Source of the DNA: DATARH01 sp050246595
GTDB taxonomy: Bacteria > Pseudomonadota > Alphaproteobacteria > ATCC43930 > CGMCC-115725
Assembly: GCA_050246595.1 (NCBI GenBank)
Contig: JBFWVT010000054.1
Location: forward strand, 1-32,009
DNA: 32,009 nt
Reading direction: 5' to 3'
Shown here: positions 15,381 through 23,114 of the stretch, one piece after another
Layout of the letters: the number at the start of each line of letters is the position of its first letter
How positions within the stretch are numbered: the first letter of the stretch is position 1
Translations under genes and position numbers: made by a program
Notes under the pieces: model-generated
Databases searched by the model: none
What the model was told of the DNA's origin: nothing
The model's input: only the letters and a program-made list of their open reading frames with translations

Positions 15381-15932
15381 ATGAATACCGGAAACGGCGT
15401 CGTCGCGGCCGTGAGCCGCAGCCCGACGCACAGCATGTCGAAGCCGAATACCGACAGCATCCGTCTTGTCGCGAGGCTCGGGGTCGAGGGCGACGCGCAT
15501 CAGGGCGCGACCGTCAAGCACCGCTCGCGGGTCGCGAAAAACCCGGCGACGCCGAATTTGCGCCAGGTCCATCTGATCCACGCCGAGCTGTTCGAGGAAT
15601 TGCAGGCGCGCGGTTTCGCGGTCTCGCCCGGTCTGATGGGCGAGAACGTGACGACCGCGGGGATCGACCTGCTGGCTCTGCCGACCGGGACACGCTTGCG
15701 TCTCGGCGGCGAGGCCGTCGTCGAGATCACCGGGCTGCGCAACCCGTGCCGCCAACTCGACGGTCTGCAACCCGGATTGATGGCGGCAACGCTGGACCGC
15801 GACGGCGACGGCAATCTGATCCGCAAGGCCGGGATCATGGCCATCGTTGTCTGGGGCGGGGTCGTGCGCCAAGGCGACCCGATCCGGGTCGAGCTGCCGG
15901 CTCAGCCGCACCGCCCGCTCGCGCCGGTGTGA
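15381..15932 (+). CDS. MOSC domain-containing protein
   Basis: A 183-residue stand-alone MOSC (molybdenum-cofactor sulfurase C-terminal) domain. Such proteins are thought to carry or transfer sulfur or molybdenum cofactor; the YiiM/YuaD group and mitochondrial mARC are relatives. Visible features are GVEGDAHQG (34-42), LRQVHLIHAELFEEL, MGENVTTAGIDLLALPTGTRLRLG (86-109), and the conserved Cys123 in GLRNPCRQLD, the presumed persulfide or Mo-ligand site. No N-terminal beta-barrel or ferredoxin domain is attached. It follows the enoyl-CoA hydratase by 9 bases. The precise partner is unknown. Confidence 0.9.
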   Translation: MNTGNGVVAAVSRSPTHSMSKPNTDSIRLVARLGVEGDAHQGATVKHRSRVAKNPATPNLRQVHLIHAELFEELQARGFAVSPGLMGENVTTAGIDLLALPTGTRLRLGGEAVVEITGLRNPCRQLDGLQPGLMAATLDRDGDGNLIRKAGIMAIVVWGGVVRQGDPIRVELPAQPHRPLAPV

Positions 15933-16146
15933 CCGCCGGACCCGATCAGAGGAGTAAACGATCGACGGATCGTCGCCCCCCGAGACGCCGCAACGCGGTA
16001 CTCCCGGAGCGGCACCGGCTCCTTTGGGCAAAACCCCGGCAAACCGGCTTTCGGCGGAGCAAAGCTTGCGCGAAAGGCGGGAAAGCGGCGTTCTTCAGGC
16101 CTGTCAGGCCCTTGCCGGCGGCAGCGCGCACGGGCGGCGCGATCCT

Positions 16147-16174
16147 CATCCAAAACGTTTGAACCTTTTGGATG
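16147..16174. promoter_or_regulatory. Inverted repeat upstream of the glycan operon
   Basis: A perfect 9-bp inverted repeat, CATCCAAAA (16147-16155) with TTTTGGATG (16166-16174), has a 10-base loop and contains the palindrome AAACGTTT at its inner edge. It lies 40 bases before the first gene of the thirteen-gene operon, in an otherwise G/C-rich 281-base spacer with no convincing gene. It is a candidate operator or leader hairpin; no regulator is identified. Confidence 0.5.
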
Positions 16175-16213
16175 TACTCACGTTTGCCGGTCGATGCAGA
16201 GAACACCCGGCGC

Positions 16214-17344
16214 ATGATGAGAAAGACAATCCTGATCACCGGCGGGGCCGGCTTTATTGGTTCTCACTGCGCCGCGCTGCTGCTCGAACAGGGCTACACG
16301 GTCAAGGCGCTCGATAATCTCGATGCACAAATTCACGGCGGAGAGCGGCGTCCGCCCGCCTATCTCGACCGCCGCGTCGAGCTGATCGTCGGCGACGTGC
16401 GCTCGCCGCGCATCGTGCGTCGCGCGCTGGCGGATGTCGACGCGGTGGTTCACCTGGCGGCGCGGGTTGGGGTCGGCCAGAGCATGTACGAGGTCGCCGA
16501 CTACACCGACGTCAACGGACGCGGCACCGCGGTGCTGCTTGAGGCGATGATCGAACGCGCAAAGCGTCGTCCGTTCGACCGGCTCGTCGTCGCCTCCAGC
16601 ATGAGCATTTATGGTGAGGGTCTTTATCGCACGGCGGGCGGGAGACCGGTCGAAGCCGCCGAGCGCAGCCCGATGCAGCTGAAACGCGGGCAGTGGGACC
16701 CGCTGGATCGGGAGGGACGATCGCTCGAAGCGGTGCCGACCCCGGAAACCAAGCCCCCGGCCGTGAAATCGGTCTATGCCCTGTCAAAATATGACCAGGA
16801 ACGGCTCTGCCTGATCGTCGGGGGGGCTTACGACATTCCTACCGTTGCATTGCGGTTTTTCAATACCTACGGTCCGCACCAGGCCTTGTCCAACCCGTAT
16901 ACCGGCGTGCTGGCGATATTCGCCGCCCGCCTGCTGAACGGACGCCCGCCGGTGATTTTCGAGGATGGCGAGCAGCGCCGCGATTTTGTCTATGTCGCCG
17001 ATATCGCCGAAGCGTGCCGCCTGGCGCTGGTCTGCGACGCGGCAATCGGCCAGGCTTTCAATATCGGCAGCGGCGAGGCCGCGACGATCAGGGAAGCCGC
17101 CCGGCTCCTCGGCGAGACGCTGGGGGTGGCGATCGAGCCGGAAATTACCGGCGAATGCCGGATCGGCGATGTCCGCCATTGCTTCCCCGACATAGCGGCG
17201 GCCCGCGCCGTGCTCGGCTACCGCCCGCAGACCCCGCTTGCCGCCGGGCTCGAAAGGCTGGTCGCCTGGCTCGACGGGCGGACCGCGGTCGATCGCGTCG
17301 GCGAGGCGCGCGCCGCGCTGGCCGCGCGAGGGTTGACCTTATGA
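16214..17344 (+). CDS. NAD-dependent nucleotide-sugar epimerase (dTDP-L-rhamnose 4-epimerase-like)
   Basis: A 376-residue extended short-chain dehydrogenase. The Rossmann motif GGAGFIGSH is at 10-18, and the catalytic set is Ser129/Ser131 with Tyr188-x3-Lys192 (VYALSKYDQERL). The central and C-terminal parts (LRFFNTYGPHQALSNPYTGVLAIFAARLLNG and DFVYVADIAEA) resemble dTDP-L-rhamnose 4-epimerases such as Burkholderia WbiB. Those, as I recall them, carry two cysteine pairs in the loop after SIYGEG; here the loop (about 137-180) has no cysteine. The likely substrate is a dTDP- or UDP-hexose, not provable from sequence. It is the first gene of the operon; its stop overlaps the next start as ATGA. 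Start: ATG at 16214 or the adjacent ATG at 16217. Confidence 0.88.
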   Translation: MMRKTILITGGAGFIGSHCAALLLEQGYTVKALDNLDAQIHGGERRPPAYLDRRVELIVGDVRSPRIVRRALADVDAVVHLAARVGVGQSMYEVADYTDVNGRGTAVLLEAMIERAKRRPFDRLVVASSMSIYGEGLYRTAGGRPVEAAERSPMQLKRGQWDPLDREGRSLEAVPTPETKPPAVKSVYALSKYDQERLCLIVGGAYDIPTVALRFFNTYGPHQALSNPYTGVLAIFAARLLNGRPPVIFEDGEQRRDFVYVADIAEACRLALVCDAAIGQAFNIGSGEAATIREAARLLGETLGVAIEPEITGECRIGDVRHCFPDIAAARAVLGYRPQTPLAAGLERLVAWLDGRTAVDRVGEARAALAARGLTL

Positions 17345-18414
17345 CACCCGGTCGCGATGGCGTTGCCGCGCAGAGGCCGGTGCTGATTACCGGCGGGGCC
17401 GGTTTTATCGGCACCAACCTGGCCGACCGGATGCTGCGCCGGGGACGCCGGGTCATCGTTTACGACAGTCTCGCGCGGCCCGGCTCCGAACAAAATCTTC
17501 GCTGGCTGCGCGCTGCGCACGGCTCGCGGCTGCGGGTCGAGATCGCGGATATCCGCGCGATGTCCCGATTGCGCGACGCCGCCGCGGAAGCCGGCACGGT
17601 GTTTCATCTCGCCTCGCAGGTCGCCGTGACCACCAGTCTCGACGACCCAACCGACGATTTCGCGATCAATGCCGCCGCAACCCTCGAATTGCTGGAAATT
17701 CTGCGCCGCCGCGACGGTGCGGGCGGGCTGATCTTCACCTCGACAAACAAGGTCTACGGCGCGACCGACGACATCGATCTCGTCGAATGCGGCTCCCGCT
17801 ATATGCCGGAAAACGCGCTCGCCGGCACCGGCATCGCCGAGACAAGACCGTTGCAGTTTCACAGCCCCTACGGGTGCTCGAAAGGCGCCGCCGACCAGTA
17901 CGTCCTCGACTATGCGCGCAGCTATGGTCTTGCGACTTGCGTGCTGCGCATGAGCTGCATCTACGGGCCGCACCAGCACGGCACCGAGGACCAGGGCTGG
18001 GTGGCGCATTTTATGATCCGCGCAATGCAGGGCCGGAAGATCACGATCTACGGCGACGGCAAACAGGTGCGCGATCTGCTCTTTGTCGACGATCTCGTCG
18101 GCGCGCTGCTGCTCGCCGAGCGGCACCTGCCCGAAATCGCCGGCCGGGCCTTCAATATCGGCGGCGGGCCGAGCAATACGGTCAGCCTGCTGGAACTGAT
18201 CGCGCAGATCGCGGCGCTGCACGGCGAGACACCGGCGGTCGAATTCGGCGACTGGCGCGTCGGCGACCAGCGCTGGTACGTGTCCGACAGCGCCAGGTTC
18301 AGCCGAGTTACGGGGTGGCGTCCGCTTGTCGGGGTCGCGGAGGGGATTCGGCGTCTGTATGACTGGCTGCGGACCGGCCAGTGCGGCGCGACGGCATTGC
18401 AGGCGGCGCAGTGA
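17341..18414 (+). CDS. NAD-dependent epimerase/dehydratase (CDP-paratose 2-epimerase-like)
   Basis: A 357-residue extended short-chain dehydrogenase, second of the pair. GGAGFIGTN is at 18-26, followed by FTSTNKVYG (132-140) and the catalytic Tyr177-x3-Lys181 in SPYGCSKGAADQYVLDYARSYGL. The segment RMSCIYGPHQHGTEDQGWVAHF and then IYGDGKQVRDLLFVDDLV is closest, by eye, to CDP-paratose/tyvelose 2-epimerases. Those shift C2 of a dideoxy sugar through a keto intermediate with bound NAD. Whether the substrate here is CDP-, dTDP- or UDP-linked is unknown. Its start overlaps the previous stop (ATGA), and its stop overlaps the GTG start of the radical SAM gene (GTGA). Confidence 0.88.
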   Translation: MTPGRDGVAAQRPVLITGGAGFIGTNLADRMLRRGRRVIVYDSLARPGSEQNLRWLRAAHGSRLRVEIADIRAMSRLRDAAAEAGTVFHLASQVAVTTSLDDPTDDFAINAAATLELLEILRRRDGAGGLIFTSTNKVYGATDDIDLVECGSRYMPENALAGTGIAETRPLQFHSPYGCSKGAADQYVLDYARSYGLATCVLRMSCIYGPHQHGTEDQGWVAHFMIRAMQGRKITIYGDGKQVRDLLFVDDLVGALLLAERHLPEIAGRAFNIGGGPSNTVSLLELIAQIAALHGETPAVEFGDWRVGDQRWYVSDSARFSRVTGWRPLVGVAEGIRRLYDWLRTGQCGATALQAAQ

Positions 18415-19697
18415 GGGTCGCGCTCGTCAACCCGCCCTGGTCGTTCGCGGGCAGCATCTATTTCGGCTGTCGCGAGCCGCATCTGCCGCTCGAATACGGT
18501 TATGCCCAGGCGCTGCTCGGCGCGGCCAGGCACGAGGCGCGCATCTTCGACGCGCATGCGGAGGGGCTGGATTTGCCCGAGCTGACCTCCCAGGTGGCCG
18601 GCTTCCATCCCGATCTGCTCGTAGTGACGACGGCGCCAAGTTACCTGTTCTGGCGCTGCGCGCCGCCGGAATTGCGGGTGCCGCAACTGACCTTGGCGGC
18701 GCTCGGCGGCATTGCCGAAACCACCGTGGCGGTCGGCCCGCACGGTTCATCGACACCGCGCGCGGCGTTGCGCAAGCTCGGCGTCGATGCCGTCATCATC
18801 GGCGAATGCGAGGAGATGCTGGTCCGCATCGCCGAGGCGCCGCGGCGACAGTGGGAGAAAATTGCCGGTCTGTGCCGCCGCGACGGTGCCGGCATTGTCG
18901 TGCAGGGGGGACCGCAGGCTGCCGATATGGCGCTTCTGCCGGCGTTGCGCTGGCCGGAAGAGACGTTGCGGCGTCACGCACATCATCATCACCGTTTTGA
19001 CCGGAACCCGGAAGGCCCCGGCGCCGAGATGGAGGTCTCGCGCGGCTGCCCGTATCACTGCACCTTCTGCGCCAAGGAGAATTTCCGCAATCGCTACCGC
19101 CGCCGTCCGCTCGCCACGATCCGCGACGAACTCGACGGGCTGATCACGGCGGGCGTGACCTACGTGTATTTCATCGACGAGATTTTCCTGCCGTGGCGCG
19201 AATTGCTCGAAGAACTCGCGATGCGGCCGGTCGAATTCGGGGTGCAGACCCGCATCGATCTGTGGCGCCCGGACATGCTCGATCTGCTCGGTCGGGCCGG
19301 CTGCGTCTCGATCGAGGCCGGGGTCGAAAGCCTTAGCGCCGCGGAGCGCGACCGGCTCGACAAGAATTGCCGGATATCGACCGAAGAATTGACAGAGCTT
19401 CTGGTCCACGCGAAGCGCAGCGTGCCGTTCGTGCAGGCAAATCTGATCGCAACCGGCGGCGACGACCCGATCGAGGTGGCGCGATGGCGCGACACGCTGC
19501 GGGGGCGCGGGGTCTGGGCTAACGAGCCGGTGCCGCTGTTCCCGTATCCGGGTTCGCCGGATTACCGCCGGCTTTGGGGACTGCCCGATGACAGGGCCTG
19601 GGAGCGGGCACTCGACTGGTATCTCGACCGCTATGCCGCGTTCAGCGACATCCAGGAGGCGCGGCCGTTTCGCCTCGCCGAGCTGGAGCTGAGCTGA
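18411..19697 (+). CDS. B12-binding-type radical SAM protein (TIGR04295-like)
   Basis: A 428-residue protein. The N-terminal about 140 residues (VRVALVNPPW, then LEYGYAQALLGAARHEARIFDAHAEG) match the cobalamin-binding Rossmann domain of class B radical SAM enzymes, though the B12-ligating DxHxxG motif is not evident. The radical SAM cluster motif C-P-Y-H-C-T-F-C is at 213-220 (Cys213, 217, 220), preceded by a His cluster RHAHHHHRF (189-196). YFIDEIFLPW and IEAGVES are typical later barrel strands. The family could methylate, rearrange or epimerise a sugar; the reaction is unknown. I recall it as the TIGR04295 family, unverified here. It starts with GTG overlapping the previous stop; its stop shares one base with the next ATG (TGATG). 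Confidence 0.87.
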   Translation: MRVALVNPPWSFAGSIYFGCREPHLPLEYGYAQALLGAARHEARIFDAHAEGLDLPELTSQVAGFHPDLLVVTTAPSYLFWRCAPPELRVPQLTLAALGGIAETTVAVGPHGSSTPRAALRKLGVDAVIIGECEEMLVRIAEAPRRQWEKIAGLCRRDGAGIVVQGGPQAADMALLPALRWPEETLRRHAHHHHRFDRNPEGPGAEMEVSRGCPYHCTFCAKENFRNRYRRRPLATIRDELDGLITAGVTYVYFIDEIFLPWRELLEELAMRPVEFGVQTRIDLWRPDMLDLLGRAGCVSIEAGVESLSAAERDRLDKNCRISTEELTELLVHAKRSVPFVQANLIATGGDDPIEVARWRDTLRGRGVWANEPVPLFPYPGSPDYRRLWGLPDDRAWERALDWYLDRYAAFSDIQEARPFRLAELELS

Positions 19698-20908
19698 TGC
19701 GCGACGATAACCACCGCAAGCTGACGGTGCTGATGACCGCCGACGCGGTCGGCGGGGTCTGGCACTACGCGCTCGCTTTGTGCGCCGCGCTGCCCGAGAC
19801 GGGCTTTGTGCTGGCCGTCATGGGACCGATGCCGAGCGCCGCGCAGCGCGAGGCCGCCGGCCGGCTCGACAATGTCGTTCTCGAAGAATACGGGCACCGT
19901 CTCGAATGGATGCAGGGGGCGGCGGGCAATCTGGATTCGAGCCGTCACTGGCTGACATTGCTGTCGCGGCGCTATCGGGCCGATCTGCTGCATGTCAACG
20001 GCTATGCGCATGCTCGCAACGACACCGGGCTGCCGACCCTGGCGGTCGCCCATTCCGACGTGCTGTCGTGGTGGCGCGCCGTGCACGGCAAGGCCGCGCC
20101 GCGCGAGTGGGGGCCGTACCGGCGGGAGGTTGTCGCCGGTCTGCGCGCCGCCGACCGGGTCGTCGCTCCGACCGCGGCCGTGCTCGACGATCTGGCGCGA
20201 AATTACGGGTTCGGCCTCGGTTCCGGCCCAGAGGCCGGCCCGGGGACCGGCATCGTCATCCCGAACGGGATCGACATCGACTCCTATGCACCGCGGCCAA
20301 AGCGCGCCGCGATCATGGCGGCGGGCCGGTTGTGGGACGAGGCGAAGAACCTCGCGCTGCTCGATGAAGCCGCCGGCGATCTCGACTGGCCGGTCGAGAT
20401 TGCCGGCGAGGCGAACCACCCCGAGGGCGGTCAGGCGCGGCTGCGAGCGGCGCGCCCCCTGGGTGCGCTGACCCCGGCCGAAATGGCCGAGCGGCTCGGT
20501 TCGGCGGCGATCTACGCCGCGCCGGCGCGGTACGAGCCGTTCGGGCTCGGCATCCTCGAAGCTGCCGTCAGCGGCTGCGCACTGGTCCTGGGCGACATCC
20601 CCTCGCTGCGGGAGAACTGGGACGGCGCGGCGCTGTTCGTGCCGCCCGACGATGCCGCAGCCTGGCGAACGACGCTGTGCTGTCTGATCGCCTGCGACTC
20701 GCGGCGTGAGGCGCTCGGCAATACCGTGCGCCGCCGCGCGCTGGCTTTTACGCGCGAGCGCATGGCCGCGCGCTATGCCGGATTGTACCGCGAGCTGGCC
20801 GGTGCTCGCCGCGGCGTCGGAGCGCTTGTGTCTCGCCCGCATGGCGGGCCGGAGGCCCGCGGTCCGGACGGTGCGGAAACCAAGACCGGCGCCTATACCA
20901 CAGCTTAA
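19697..20908 (+). CDS. GT4-type glycosyltransferase
   Basis: A 403-residue GT-B-fold, retaining glycosyltransferase. The N-terminal acceptor domain contains the Gly-rich TADAVGGVWHYALAL (14-28). The linker has VIPNGIDIDSYAP (187-199), and the C-terminal donor domain has the E-x7-E motif Glu280-Glu288 (YEPFGLGILEA), which binds the nucleotide-sugar. It transfers a hexose or similar residue onto a glycan at the cytosolic side. The last about 30 residues (from RRGVGALVSRPHGG onwards) do not look like glycosyltransferase and correspond to a palindromic repeat at 20835-20860 read through in frame. It starts at TGATG with the preceding radical SAM gene and ends two bases before the next ATG. Confidence 0.9.
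   Translation: MRDDNHRKLTVLMTADAVGGVWHYALALCAALPETGFVLAVMGPMPSAAQREAAGRLDNVVLEEYGHRLEWMQGAAGNLDSSRHWLTLLSRRYRADLLHVNGYAHARNDTGLPTLAVAHSDVLSWWRAVHGKAAPREWGPYRREVVAGLRAADRVVAPTAAVLDDLARNYGFGLGSGPEAGPGTGIVIPNGIDIDSYAPRPKRAAIMAAGRLWDEAKNLALLDEAAGDLDWPVEIAGEANHPEGGQARLRAARPLGALTPAEMAERLGSAAIYAAPARYEPFGLGILEAAVSGCALVLGDIPSLRENWDGAALFVPPDDAAAWRTTLCCLIACDSRREALGNTVRRRALAFTRERMAARYAGLYRELAGARRGVGALVSRPHGGPEARGPDGAETKTGAYTTA
20835..20860. repeat. Palindromic repeat read through by the GT4 gene end
   Basis: GCCCGC (20835-20840), ATG, GCGGGC (20844-20849), overlapping GCGGGCC (20844-20850), GGA, GGCCCGC (20854-20860): two mutually exclusive hairpins. I recognise this as a common dispersed repeat type of high-GC proteobacteria, from memory. 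It encodes part of the non-conserved tail of the glycosyltransferase. Confidence 0.55.
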
Positions 20909-20910
20909 CC

Positions 20911-22041
20911 ATGTCGAAGCTCGTCCTGTTCTGCCATTCGCTGCGCTCGGACTGGAACCACGGCAATGCGCATTTTCTGCGCGGCATTCTGTCCGAGTGG
21001 CAACGGCGCTTTGGTGCGGCGGCGGCCTGGGAACCGGCGGATGCGTGGAGCGCGCGCAACCTCGCCGCCGAATGCGGCGAGGCGGCTCTCGATGCGTGGC
21101 GCGAGGCCTATCCCGACCTGCCCGTCACGGTTTACGACCCGGCTGCCCCCGATCTCGACCGGGCGCTCGACGGCGCGGATGTGGTGCTGGTGCACGAATG
21201 GAGCGCGCCCGATCTGGTCGCGCGTCTCGCTTCCCGCCGCAGAAATGGCAGGCGCTATCTGCTGCTGTTCCACGATACGCATCACCGGATGGCGACCGAT
21301 CCCGATGCGATCGCCCGGTTCGATTTCGACGGGTTCGACGGCGTTCTCGCCTTTGGCGAGGTGCTGGCGGATGCGTATCGTCGCCGGGGCTGGGGCCGCC
21401 AGGTGTTCACGTGGCACGAGGCGGCGGACCTGAACGTCTTCCGTCCCGTCCCGGAAATCCGCCGCGAGCGCGATCTCGTCTGGGTCGGCAATTGGGGCGA
21501 TGGCGAGCGCAGCGCCGAACTGTCCGAATTTCTGATCGGACCGATCAGTGATCTCGGCCTGTCGGCGCGGGTGCACGGGGTGCGCTACCCGCCGGAGGGG
21601 AAAACCGCGCTCGCCGCCTCCGGGATCGACTATGCCGGCTATCTGCCGAATTTCCGCACGCCGCAAGCCTTCGCAGCGGCGCGAATGACGGTCCACATTC
21701 CGCGGCGGCCCTATGCGACGGCATTGCCGGGAATCCCGACAATCCGCGTCTTCGAAGCGCTGGCCTGCGGCATCCCGCTGGTCTGCGCGCCGTGGCGCGA
21801 TACCGAGCACCTGTTCTCGCCCGGCGATGATTTTCTTGTCGCGCGCGACGGCGAGGCGATGCGCCGCCATCTCGGAGCATTGCGCGCCGACCCGGAATTC
21901 GCGGCCTTGCTCGCGTCGCGCGGCCGGGCCACCGTCACGGCGCGGCACAGCTGCGCCCATCGGGTCGATGAGCTGATCGCGATATGCCGGTTTCTCGGGC
22001 GCGATCTCGACCCGCCGACCGGTTTGGCGGCGGCGCAATGA
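20911..22041 (+). CDS. CgeB-like glycosyltransferase, copy 1
   Basis: A 376-residue GT-B-type protein of the CgeB/DUF3880 kind (spore maturation protein CgeB relatives), a little-studied glycosyltransferase group. The N-terminus LVLFCHSLRSDWNHGNAHFLRGIL (4-27) corresponds to the S-x-WGNGHA-x3-RG element of its three neighbours. The donor-domain part TIRVFEALACGIPLVCAPW (about 277-295) is followed by LFSPGDDFLVARDG and YAGYLPNFRTPQAFAAARMTVHIPR. It is the most divergent of the four tandem copies, so it may use another donor or acceptor. It begins two bases after the GT4 stop and ends in ATGA with copy 2. Donor and acceptor are unknown. Confidence 0.82.
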   Translation: MSKLVLFCHSLRSDWNHGNAHFLRGILSEWQRRFGAAAAWEPADAWSARNLAAECGEAALDAWREAYPDLPVTVYDPAAPDLDRALDGADVVLVHEWSAPDLVARLASRRRNGRRYLLLFHDTHHRMATDPDAIARFDFDGFDGVLAFGEVLADAYRRRGWGRQVFTWHEAADLNVFRPVPEIRRERDLVWVGNWGDGERSAELSEFLIGPISDLGLSARVHGVRYPPEGKTALAASGIDYAGYLPNFRTPQAFAAARMTVHIPRRPYATALPGIPTIRVFEALACGIPLVCAPWRDTEHLFSPGDDFLVARDGEAMRRHLGALRADPEFAALLASRGRATVTARHSCAHRVDELIAICRFLGRDLDPPTGLAAAQ

Positions 22042-23114
22042 CCCTGTCGATCGCGTTCCTCGGGTCGAGCCTCGTCTCGGCGTACTGGAACGGCGCCGCC
22101 ACCTATTATCGCGGTATTTTGCAGGCGCTGGCAGCCAACGGGCACCGCATCACGTTTTACGAACCCGACGCCTATGACCGTCAGCATCATCGCGACATTC
22201 CCGACCCGGACTGGGCCAGGGTGGTCGTCTACCCGGCGACCGAGGACGGGGTCGAGCAGGCGCTCGACATGGCCCGTAACGCGGATTTGCTGGTCAAGGC
22301 GAGCGGGGTCGGCGTCTTCGATACGCTGCTCGAAGCGCGCATCCCCTCCCTTAGACGGCCCGGCGCGATCGCCGCGTTCTGGGATGTCGACGCGCCGGCG
22401 ACGCTGGACCGCATCGCCGGCGATTCGGGCGACCCGTTCCGCCGGCTGATCCCGGCCTACGATATCGTCTTCACCTATGGCGGCGGGCCGCCGGTGGTCT
22501 CCCGCTACACCGCATTCGGCGCGCGGTTATGCGTGCCGATCTATAATGGCCTCGACCCGGCGACGCACCGCCCCGCCGCCCCCGACCCGCGTTTCGCCTG
22601 CGATCTCGGGCTGGTCGCGAACCGGCTGCCCGACCGCGAGCGGCGCATCGACGAGTATTTCCTGGCAGTGGCCGCCGAGCTGCACGACCGCAGTTTTGTC
22701 CTTGCCGGCGCCGGTTGGGGCGACAAGCCCATGCCGCCGAACATCCGTTATGTCGGCCATCTCTATACGGCCGATCACAACGCGTTCAACGCCTCGGCGC
22801 TGGCCGTCCTGAACGTCAGCCGCGACAGCATGGCCGCATGCGGGTACAGCCCGGCGACCCGCGTGTTCGAGGCGGCCGGGGCCGGCACCTGCATCATCAC
22901 TGATTCCTGGGAAGGCATCGCGATGTTTTTCGAGCCGGGAAAGGAAATCCTGGTCGCGGAGAACGGTCCCGAAATCGCCGAGCGTCTGGCACGGCTGACC
23001 CCGGACGAGGCGCGGCGGATCGGCGAAGCGGCCCGGACCCGCGCGCTGGCCGAGCATACTTACGCCCAGCGGGTCGCGCTGGTCGAGGACGTGCTGGCGG
23101 GACGCCTCCGATGA
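22038..23114 (+). CDS. CgeB-like glycosyltransferase, copy 2
   Basis: A 358-residue protein of the same family. The N-terminal element SSLVSAYWNGAATYYRGILQAL (10-31) is followed by FYEPDAYDRQHHRDI. The acceptor/donor linker has VFTYGGGPPVVSRY and VPIYNGLDPATHRP. The C-terminal donor site is LNVSRDSMAACGYSPATRVFEAAGAG (about 258-283), then SWEGIAMFFEPGKEILVAENG. These elements align one-to-one with copies 3 and 4. It overlaps both neighbours by 4 bases (ATGA at each end). The protein is predicted to be cytosolic, with no signal peptide or membrane span. Confidence 0.83.
   Translation: MTLSIAFLGSSLVSAYWNGAATYYRGILQALAANGHRITFYEPDAYDRQHHRDIPDPDWARVVVYPATEDGVEQALDMARNADLLVKASGVGVFDTLLEARIPSLRRPGAIAAFWDVDAPATLDRIAGDSGDPFRRLIPAYDIVFTYGGGPPVVSRYTAFGARLCVPIYNGLDPATHRPAAPDPRFACDLGLVANRLPDRERRIDEYFLAVAAELHDRSFVLAGAGWGDKPMPPNIRYVGHLYTADHNAFNASALAVLNVSRDSMAACGYSPATRVFEAAGAGTCIITDSWEGIAMFFEPGKEILVAENGPEIAERLARLTPDEARRIGEAARTRALAEHTYAQRVALVEDVLAGRLR

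Noticed and set aside
14520..16031. 503-codon leftward open frame across the hydratase and MOSC genes
   Set aside because: Low-complexity Arg/Asp/Ala/Gln-rich translation without motifs; both genes on the plus strand are clear family members.
15946..16239. Possible small gene on either strand in the spacer before the glycan operon
   Set aside because: Translations are Arg/Pro/Ala-rich with no ribosome site or recognisable motif.
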